Assembly: GCA_017515945.1 (NCBI GenBank)
Contig: JAFWDX010000339.1
Coordinates: forward strand, 1-9,989
Origin: Blautia sp.
GTDB taxonomy: Bacteria; Bacillota; Clostridia; Lachnospirales; Lachnospiraceae
DNA length: 9,989 nt
Direction: 5' to 3'
Positions within the stretch are counted from its first letter, which is position 1. The number at the start of each line of letters is the position of its first letter. Below the pieces are notes generated by a model. The model was not told where the DNA came from, did not search any database, and worked only from the letters and a program-made list of their open reading frames with translations. A program made the position numbers and the translations under genes. This document shows positions 1 to 4,766 of the stretch, one piece after another.

Positions 1-10
1 GAATCAAAGA

Positions 11-40
11 TTTCCACGTAATTATACCCTCTGGTATGAT
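11..40 (+). promoter_or_regulatory. Possible promoter of queT
   Basis: A -10-like TATGAT lies at 35-40, and a weak -35-like TTTCCA at 11-16 is 18 bases upstream. Transcription would begin near 47, just before the riboswitch stem at 56, which is where a leader promoter is expected. The -10 overlaps a short inverted repeat (ATACC at 24-28, GGTAT at 33-37). The -35 is poor, so this is a position-supported guess. Confidence 0.45.
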
Positions 41-55
41 CGGAGAGCCACACAA

Positions 56-97
56 CGTGAGTTCGAAACCATCCTCACGAAAAACAAAACTAAGGGA
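56..97 (+). promoter_or_regulatory. preQ1-I riboswitch controlling queT
   Basis: A short stem, CGTGAG (56-61) with CTCACG (74-79), closes a 12-base loop that starts TTCGAAACC and has the C just before the 3' arm expected of the preQ1-binding position. An A-rich tail (80-93) follows and ends in ACTAAGGG. This is the compact preQ1-I layout: hairpin plus an A-rich tail that folds back into the loop as an H-type pseudoknot. The tail runs directly into the Shine-Dalgarno GGGAG (93-97), six bases before the ATG, so ligand binding should hide the ribosome site and repress translation. The downstream gene is a queuosine-precursor transporter, the expected target. Recognition is from motif and context; no covariance search was run. 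Confidence 0.85.
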
Positions 98-103
98 GAA
101 AAA

Positions 104-592
104 ATGAAAAACAAAAGTGTATTATTCCTGGTACAGGGAGCTGCGATCGCAGCGATCTATGTCATCCTCACATTTGTGTTCTCCGCGTTTGCATTCGGAG
201 AGATACAGGTCCGGGTTTCAGAGGCCCTGACCATCCTGCCCGTCTTTATCCCTGCTGCCATCCCCGGTCTCTTTGTCGGATGCATTCTCGGAAATATACT
301 CGGAGGCGCGATCCTGCCTGACATCATTTTCGGAAGTCTTGCCACACTCATTGGTGCCCTTCTGACATACCGGCTCCGCAAAAAGCCCAGATATATCGCG
401 GTTCTGCCTCCTATCCTCTCCAACGCCATTATCGTCCCCTTTATCCTGCGGTATGGTTACGGCGTAAATCTGCCCATATGGTCCATGATGCTGACTGTAG
501 GTGCCGGTGAGGTCATCTCATGCGGGATTCTCGGCATACTGCTTGCAAAACTGCTGGATCCGTATGCTTCGAAGATATTCCCCAGTGCCTGA
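104..592 (+). CDS. queT: QueT family queuosine precursor transporter
   Basis: This 162-residue protein is almost entirely hydrophobic, with about five membrane segments (roughly 8-31, 43-60, 65-88, 97-115, 126-149). It matches the QueT family: the stretch around residues 40-90, with ALTILPVFIPAAIPGLFVG, GNILGGAILPD and FGSLATLIGALLTY, is the family hallmark, and the length is normal. QueT proteins are membrane components thought to import a precursor of queuosine such as preQ1, which modifies tRNA wobble positions; some work as S components of ECF-type transporters. The ATG has a well-placed GGGAG six bases upstream. The preQ1-I riboswitch in front supports both substrate and start. No ECF module or other queuosine genes are visible in the window. 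The gene converges on the minus-strand genes, and no clear terminator follows it, only repeat DNA. Confidence 0.93.
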   Translation: MKNKSVLFLVQGAAIAAIYVILTFVFSAFAFGEIQVRVSEALTILPVFIPAAIPGLFVGCILGNILGGAILPDIIFGSLATLIGALLTYRLRKKPRYIAVLPPILSNAIIVPFILRYGYGVNLPIWSMMLTVGAGEVISCGILGILLAKLLDPYASKIFPSA

Positions 593-623
593 CAGTTCTG
601 TCTCAAAACTGAAAATAAATATA

Positions 624-789
624 GTAACTGTTCAGTCACAAGCTCCTTCACAGTTACGAGGCCAGGCGCGGGCTCCTTTCGTCGCATTGAAAGTGCGCCT
701 GGCCTTGGCTGTTCAACTTTTTTCTCACGCACCTGCCAAGGCACGCCTGCGGTGTCGCAGTAAATGCGAGGTCCTGACTGAGCAGTTAC
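624..789 (+). repeat. Complete MITE-like element, copy A
   Basis: This 166-bp element starts with GTAACTGTTCAGTCA (624-638) and ends with TGACTGAGCAGTTAC (775-789), inverted ends that match at 14 of 15 positions. Its flanks, TAAATATA (616-623) and AAAATATA (790-797), match at 7 of 8, which looks like an aged 8-bp target duplication. Internal structure: a left-end hairpin (GTAACTGT 624-631 with ACAGTTAC 650-657), a strong central stem (AGGCCAGGCGC 659-669 with its perfect complement 695-705, enclosing CTTTC/GAAAG), and a small TCGCA/TGCGA hairpin near the right end. It has no convincing coding capacity. Sequence up to about 735 is nearly identical to the copy at 9852. The copy carries about 20 extra bases before the right-end hairpin. 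GTAA ends with 8-bp duplications suggest IS66-type mobilisation; this is inference. Confidence 0.85.
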
Positions 790-808
790 AAAATATAACA
801 TATGTCAT

Positions 809-857
809 ACAGGGACGATTCTGTTTGTTGTTATGCAACTCACAGAACCGTCCCTGT
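809..857. repeat. Long hairpin of a second repeat family
   Basis: Arms at 809-824 (ACAGGGACGATTCTGT) and 842-857 (ACAGAACCGTCCCTGT) are complementary at 15 of 16 positions. They enclose a 17-base loop that can form a further GTTG/CAAC pairing. The sequence does not resemble the GTAACTG family. From memory, near-identical ACAGGGACGGTTCTGT palindromes are scattered through many Firmicutes genomes, so this is probably a REP-like element. It lies between the convergent ends of queT and the TPR gene, where it could act as a transcription barrier or mRNA 3' stabiliser, though no U-tract follows either arm. Confidence 0.7.
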
Positions 858-866
858 GTGATTGTC

Positions 867-942
867 GGCCTTTTTCACGCACCAGTCAGGGGACCCCTGC
901 GGGTGTCACATCCTGTTCGACGTGCTGGCTGAACAGGTTTAC
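867..942 (+). repeat. Truncated, diverged right half of the MITE-like element (copy B)
   Basis: Sequence from CTTTTTCACGCACC (about 870) to GCTGGCTGAACAGGTTTAC at 942 aligns with the right half of copy A: a T-run, CACGCACC, an inserted CCTGCGG-GTGTC segment, then the right terminal repeat in a mutated form. The left half is absent, apparently displaced by the hairpin at 809-857. The element ends exactly one base before the stop codon of the minus-strand TPR gene. It contains a small AGGGG-A-CCCCT palindrome. Its age relative to copy A cannot be told from one window. Confidence 0.6.
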
Positions 943-2421
943 CTATTCATCTGCATAAGATGGCTCATAGTATTCTCCGTTAAAGACATAGGTCACATTA
1001 GAGTCACCTGAACCCTCTTCCTCCTCAACACTGTAGTTTTCTTCCTCCGTATACTCGGGAACATATGCGGACTCCTCATCAGAACCCGCTTCCGCATTGC
1101 CCTCTTCTGAAAAGCCCTCCTCCGGAAGGTTCTCCTCTGAAGGGGTCTCTTCTGAAAGGCTCTCTCCTGAAGAGTTTTCCTGCGCATCCATATTGCCCTC
1201 AGCGCTGTCCTCTTCCCAGTCCTGCCTGAATGCCTCTTCCTCCCGGGAGGCCAGCTCTGCTTCCTGCTCCGCCGTGATCCCGGTGACTCCTGTCTGCTGA
1301 CAGATCACTTTATATACTGCCATCATACTGTCTGTAAGAGTACTTTCATAGACCTGCTGTACAGACAATGCGGCAGAATCATAGTCCTCCTGTGACAGGG
1401 AAATATATGCTTCAAACAATGCCTGGAAGCTTTTTGTCCTGTGCTTCTCCTGCAATAATGAAGCAGCCAGCGCTTCAGCTGTATTATCAGACTCCTGCAC
1501 CTGTCCCTGAGCTCTCGACAGCTCGGCTCCCTGGCTGGAAACGGCCTCCGAATACTGGACGATCTGGCGGTTTGCCTCACGGTAGATCCGTTGTCTTATC
1601 GCAGGCACACCGAGCATCCAGAAGGACAGAGCCCCTGCCGCCACACCGAGTACCAGGCTTATAAGAAGAATTCCCCTTGAAGTCTCTCCAAAACCAGATG
1701 ACCCGGAAGACGGGCTGGTCTCTGCAAAGATTTCATCTCCTTCTATATAAGTACTCCGGCTTCCGAAAAGACCTCTTCGCAGGCTTCCCCTCCGTGCATG
1801 TCCGATCTGATCCTCGATTTCCCTGAGAAAGCGCAGCGTAGTCGTATTTGTTTTATCGATCCGGGAAGCCCTCCGCAGGATCCGGCGGGCCTTTGCCCAT
1901 TCCTTATCCTTCATCAGGATAAGAGCCAGGAGATGATATCCCTTGATCAGCTTCGGGTTCTGAGCCAGCACTTTGCGCAGGCGGATCGCAGCCATGTCCT
2001 CATGGCCCTGCCGGGCCAGGGAAAGAGCCTCATTGTATTTACGGATCGTGTCATTTATGTCATCAAGCCTGCCTGCATTTGCCTGAAGCTGCTGTATATA
2101 ATCGTTTGCCAGGTTTCTGCCCGGCTGCAGGTTCTTGCTGATGACCCACTCCGTCAACGCCGCAACGACCTCACCTGTCTCAAAATAAGCAAGACCCAGG
2201 AGATTTCGGGCAGCAATATTGCGCTTGTTGTACGTAAGACTCTGTTTAAGACAGGCGATGGCTCCGGAAAGGTCTCTTACCTGTGCTTTTTCAAGTCCCT
2301 GATTATAATAGTACTTAGACAGATAGTTGACCTTTTTCTGAATCAGTACGTTTGCTCCGCAATGCGGGCAGTAATCCGCTGTTCTGTCACTGAGCACCGC
2401 ACCGCAGTTCATACAATTCAT
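943..2421 (-). CDS. Zinc-ribbon / TPR single-pass membrane protein of unknown function
   Basis: The 492-residue product has four parts. Residues 1-22 are a zinc ribbon with CxxC pairs C3/C6 and C18/C21. Residues about 38-192 hold four TPR-like helical pairs, with the typical A/G-L-x-L-A-x and acidic turn pattern. Residues 250-274 are one membrane segment (GILLISLVLGVAAGALSFWM). After that come a likely coiled coil (about 276-330), another helical repeat-like stretch (332-376) and a very acidic tail (about 386-492). The likely topology has ribbon and TPRs in the cytoplasm and the acidic part outside. TPRs bind proteins, so a scaffold role is plausible, but I do not recognise a named gene. The ATG has GGAGG (2428-2432) six bases upstream. 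It is the last gene of the valS-sulfatase-small protein row, 103 bases after the small gene. The tail carries pentapeptide repeats. Confidence 0.85.
   Translation of the reverse strand: MNCMNCGAVLSDRTADYCPHCGANVLIQKKVNYLSKYYYNQGLEKAQVRDLSGAIACLKQSLTYNKRNIAARNLLGLAYFETGEVVAALTEWVISKNLQPGRNLANDYIQQLQANAGRLDDINDTIRKYNEALSLARQGHEDMAAIRLRKVLAQNPKLIKGYHLLALILMKDKEWAKARRILRRASRIDKTNTTTLRFLREIEDQIGHARRGSLRRGLFGSRSTYIEGDEIFAETSPSSGSSGFGETSRGILLISLVLGVAAGALSFWMLGVPAIRQRIYREANRQIVQYSEAVSSQGAELSRAQGQVQESDNTAEALAASLLQEKHRTKSFQALFEAYISLSQEDYDSAALSVQQVYESTLTDSMMAVYKVICQQTGVTGITAEQEAELASREEEAFRQDWEEDSAEGNMDAQENSSGESLSEETPSEENLPEEGFSEEGNAEAGSDEESAYVPEYTEEENYSVEEEEGSGDSNVTYVFNGEYYEPSYADE
1072..1176 (-). repeat. 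Seven 15-bp tandem repeats coding acidic pentapeptides
   Basis: Seven in-frame 15-bp units lie inside the TPR membrane gene. The five at 1102-1176 are clear (plus-strand forms such as CTCTTCTGAAAAGCC and CTCCTCTGAAGGGGT) and two at 1072-1101 are degraded. They code for residues 416-450, including SLSEE, TPSEE, NLPEE, GFSEE, GNAEA and GSDEE, consensus x-x-S/P-E-E. In-frame minisatellites like this can change length by slippage without breaking the gene. The location in the predicted outer, disordered tail suggests a flexible linker or spacer. Confidence 0.75.
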
Positions 2422-2470
2422 ACAATTCCTCCATCATGACGCGAAAATGCCATGCACACACCCCGGAACC

Positions 2471-2517
2471 ATCGTAACTGGTAGCTGTTCAGTCGCAAGC
2501 TCCTTCACAGTTACGAT
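2471..2517. repeat. Stand-alone left-end hairpin of the MITE-like family
   Basis: Arms ATCGTAACTG (2471-2480) and CAGTTACGAT (2508-2517) are perfectly complementary over 10 bp. The loop contains GCTGTTCAGTCGCAAGCTCC, which matches the left 34 bp of copies A and D except for a 7-base insertion just after the first arm. The central stem and right half of the element are missing. It sits in the 103-base gap between the 54-aa gene and the TPR gene and would be transcribed as part of their mRNA. No U-tract follows, so it is not a standard terminator; it could tune expression of the last gene or protect upstream mRNA. Confidence 0.7.
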
Positions 2518-2524
2518 GCTGCGA

Positions 2525-2689
2525 TCACTCAGACCTGCGGCGGCGCCCGTTACTCTGCCTGACATCGCGGCTGAGATCCTTGAGAATGTCCAGGATATCC
2601 GTCAGCTCTCTGTCATAAATCGCACTCTCCGCCTCCGTCACATCCAGGCAGGGTTCGAATTTTTTCAGCTCTTCATCATAATCGATCAT
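2525..2689 (-). CDS. Small acidic/basic-tailed protein of unknown function, coupled to the sulfatase gene
   Basis: A 54-residue protein (MIDYDEELKKFEPCLDVTEA...) overlaps the end of the LTA-synthase-like gene by 14 bases in another frame, which suggests translational coupling. The start at 2689 has AGAGGTG about nine bases upstream; an ATG two codons earlier (2695, MQMIDY) is nearly as good but sits only three bases after that site. Longer forms starting further upstream would run inside the sulfatase gene without their own ribosome site. The protein has an acidic N-half, a predicted helix (about 21-46, with a TDILDILKDL stretch) and a basic end (GRRRRSE). There is no signal peptide or membrane segment. 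I recall similar small proteins in Lachnospiraceae but no assigned function. Coding is supported by the position, the ribosome site and the protein-like composition. Confidence 0.65.
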   Translation of the reverse strand: MIDYDEELKKFEPCLDVTEAESAIYDRELTDILDILKDLSRDVRQSNGRRRRSE

Positions 2690-4724
2690 CTGCATTTTCA
2701 CCTCTATTTGGGCGCTGTATTTTCCAGCGATTGGTATCATACAGCGCATAGCAGGCCCGGTCATAGCTTTTGCTCAAAGCATTATGCGTTGAGCTGTTCG
2801 ATCTCTGAACCACGGATATACGGTCGAAATCATTCAGCTCAGTACCTGTGATAAGCAGCATGGTCGGACTGACATACACGGTATCATACCACTCTCCATT
2901 CAGCTTGATCTGACTGGATGGAGTGAAATTTGTTCCTTTGATATAGTATGTGTGATCCAGGGCTGAAACCAGCTGCAGGGAATCCAGTGTCACATCATAT
3001 AATCCCAGACGCATCTTTGTCTTCATAAAGGGATTAACACCGTCCGGATAAGAATACTTCTTTCCATATAATATATCGTACTGGAGCATCTCCAGGTCCA
3101 CCTGATAATTGCGGGAATTGCGCCTCGCCTGGTGATACCTGAATATAGTGCCCTCATGTATGCCGATCCGGTCCAGCACCTCCGCAGCCATCTGATAAGA
3201 AGCCAGGTTGACATCCTTTTTCTTCATTCCCATGTTATCCCACATGACATATTCCGTCTGGAAAAGATAACGGTTATTAAGATCCTCCACGGTCAGTCCC
3301 ATGGTAGGCAGATGATCCCCGTACATCACCAGGATCACATCCTCCGGCCACTCGGACAGCGCGGCTGTCAGTTCACCGACGAAGTCATCCATTTCATGGA
3401 TCTGATTGACATAATATTCCCATTTAAAGTTCATCTCCTGAGTGGGCGCCCCGGAAACCGTGATCTGCGGATCCTCCAGCACCTGCTCGGATGGGTAGTC
3501 ACCGTGCCCCTGAACCGAAATGGTATAGATATAATCCGAACCCTCCGTAGAAGAAAGGCATTTATGGATCTCATCCGTAAGGACCCTGTCCCTGACCCAG
3601 CCTGTCGGTGTCTGATCATCCTCTTCAGGCATGTATTCCTCTGAAACAAACGTATCAAAGCCAAGGCGGGTAAACACCGTCCGCCGTCCGTAAAAATTGG
3701 CTTCGTTATTGTGGATCGCATGCGTAGCATACCCCAGATCCTTAAGGATATAGGCTGCACTCTCGCATGTGGACTCTTTGAGAATGCTCTTATATGGATA
3801 CTCTCCGGGACCGAAATAATGCAGGCTCATACCTGAGATCGTTTCAAATTCCGTATTGGCTGTTCCCGCTCCCACTGCCGGAACCTTGAAATACCCTGAT
3901 GAGTATTCCTTCATCAGACGCCTGAAAATCGGGATCGGGTCCTCTGAGAGGTTCAGATAGTTAACCTCCATCGGATCCATAAAAGATTCAAGCTGCAGGA
4001 ATAATATATTTGGCCTGGAATCCGTCTGTGTTACAAGCAGAGAACTCTCACTTCTCTCGATCCTTCGGATCTCTGCTTCTGAATAATCCCTTGGCTGGCT
4101 GATTCCGGTGTTAAAAATAGTTGTAAACAGACAGTATGGATAGCCATAGTCTTCATAGGCAAAAGCAATGTTGCCGAAATAGTTGGAGAGGATCCTCTTT
4201 TCGAGAAGCAGATTTGTGCCGCCAAAGTAAAACAGGGCTATCACTCCTGCTGTCAGGGGGAAGACCAGCAGGCGGCGCATCCGCCCCTGATATCTCGGTG
4301 CTTTGATCAGAAGAATCAGCATGATAAGTCCAAGGATCCCCAGCAATATAAAGCCCAGGACAGCCTGCCACTCAGGCAGGTATTTTCTGAGCACCGAAAG
4401 CCCATCCGTGACAAGTTTCATATCCGGACCCGTAAAGGGAGTAACCCGGTTAGCAAGGATCAGCCCGTTAAGCATTCCCAACAGCAGCCAGAATACTGTC
4501 ACAAGGATCCTCCAGAACACTCTGCGGCGAATGCAGTGTGCGATCAGCATCGAAGAGAGGATATATCCGGCGTTATATAGAAATACAACAGGATGTTCGG
4601 TCATATACGCCCAGGCCGCAGAAACAGAGTGCCTGCTGATCGCTTCGATGATCAGATACAGGAGACAGCTTCCCGCTGCTTCAAGCGGTATCGACAATCT
4701 GTTGAATAAATCGTTCCACCTCAC
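2676..4724 (-). CDS. LTA-synthase-like membrane sulfatase with a C-terminal IPT/TIG-like domain
   Basis: This 682-residue polytopic enzyme has five N-terminal membrane segments (about 14-33, 45-65, 69-93, 120-141, 152-171), then an extracellular alkaline-phosphatase/sulfatase-fold domain. LTA-synthase signatures are intact: metal ligand E246 in LQLESFMDP, likely nucleophile T288 in GAGTANTEFE, H407 in VQGHGDY, and D470-H471 in MYGDHLP. Family members move glycerol-phosphate from phosphatidylglycerol to build lipoteichoic acid or decorate other surface polymers; the exact product here is unknown. Beyond the catalytic domain, residues about 575-662 (YYIKGTNFTPSSQIKLNG) look like an IPT/TIG-type immunoglobulin fold, not usual in the classical LtaS. 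The start is GTG with AGGAAG seven bases upstream. It begins 42 bases after valS and overlaps the small gene, so it is probably in the valS transcription unit. Confidence 0.88.
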   Translation of the reverse strand: MRWNDLFNRLSIPLEAAGSCLLYLIIEAISRHSVSAAWAYMTEHPVVFLYNAGYILSSMLIAHCIRRRVFWRILVTVFWLLLGMLNGLILANRVTPFTGPDMKLVTDGLSVLRKYLPEWQAVLGFILLGILGLIMLILLIKAPRYQGRMRRLLVFPLTAGVIALFYFGGTNLLLEKRILSNYFGNIAFAYEDYGYPYCLFTTIFNTGISQPRDYSEAEIRRIERSESSLLVTQTDSRPNILFLQLESFMDPMEVNYLNLSEDPIPIFRRLMKEYSSGYFKVPAVGAGTANTEFETISGMSLHYFGPGEYPYKSILKESTCESAAYILKDLGYATHAIHNNEANFYGRRTVFTRLGFDTFVSEEYMPEEDDQTPTGWVRDRVLTDEIHKCLSSTEGSDYIYTISVQGHGDYPSEQVLEDPQITVSGAPTQEMNFKWEYYVNQIHEMDDFVGELTAALSEWPEDVILVMYGDHLPTMGLTVEDLNNRYLFQTEYVMWDNMGMKKKDVNLASYQMAAEVLDRIGIHEGTIFRYHQARRNSRNYQVDLEMLQYDILYGKKYSYPDGVNPFMKTKMRLGLYDVTLDSLQLVSALDHTYYIKGTNFTPSSQIKLNGEWYDTVYVSPTMLLITGTELNDFDRISVVQRSNSSTHNALSKSYDRACYALYDTNRWKIQRPNRGENADDRL

Positions 4725-4766
4725 GCTTTATCTTCCTTTTTTTATAAAAATCACCGATAAACCATG

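Noticed and set aside
593..611. CAGTT/AACTG inverted repeat after queT as a terminator
   Set aside because: A 5-bp stem followed by an A-rich, not T-rich, stretch on the plus strand cannot be called a terminator.
624..789. Reading the GTAACTG repeats as a CRISPR array or as tandem terminators
   Set aside because: Copies are far apart, without regular spacers or cas genes, and the hairpins lack adjacent T-runs. Terminal inverted repeats and flank duplication fit a mobile element better.
501..932. 143-codon plus-strand open frame across the repeat gap
   Set aside because: It overlaps queT and runs through the repeats, has no ribosome site, and its composition is not protein-like. It is open by chance.
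1798..2439. 213-codon plus-strand open frame opposite the TPR gene
   Set aside because: No ribosome site or recognisable domain; it lies antisense to a well-supported gene.
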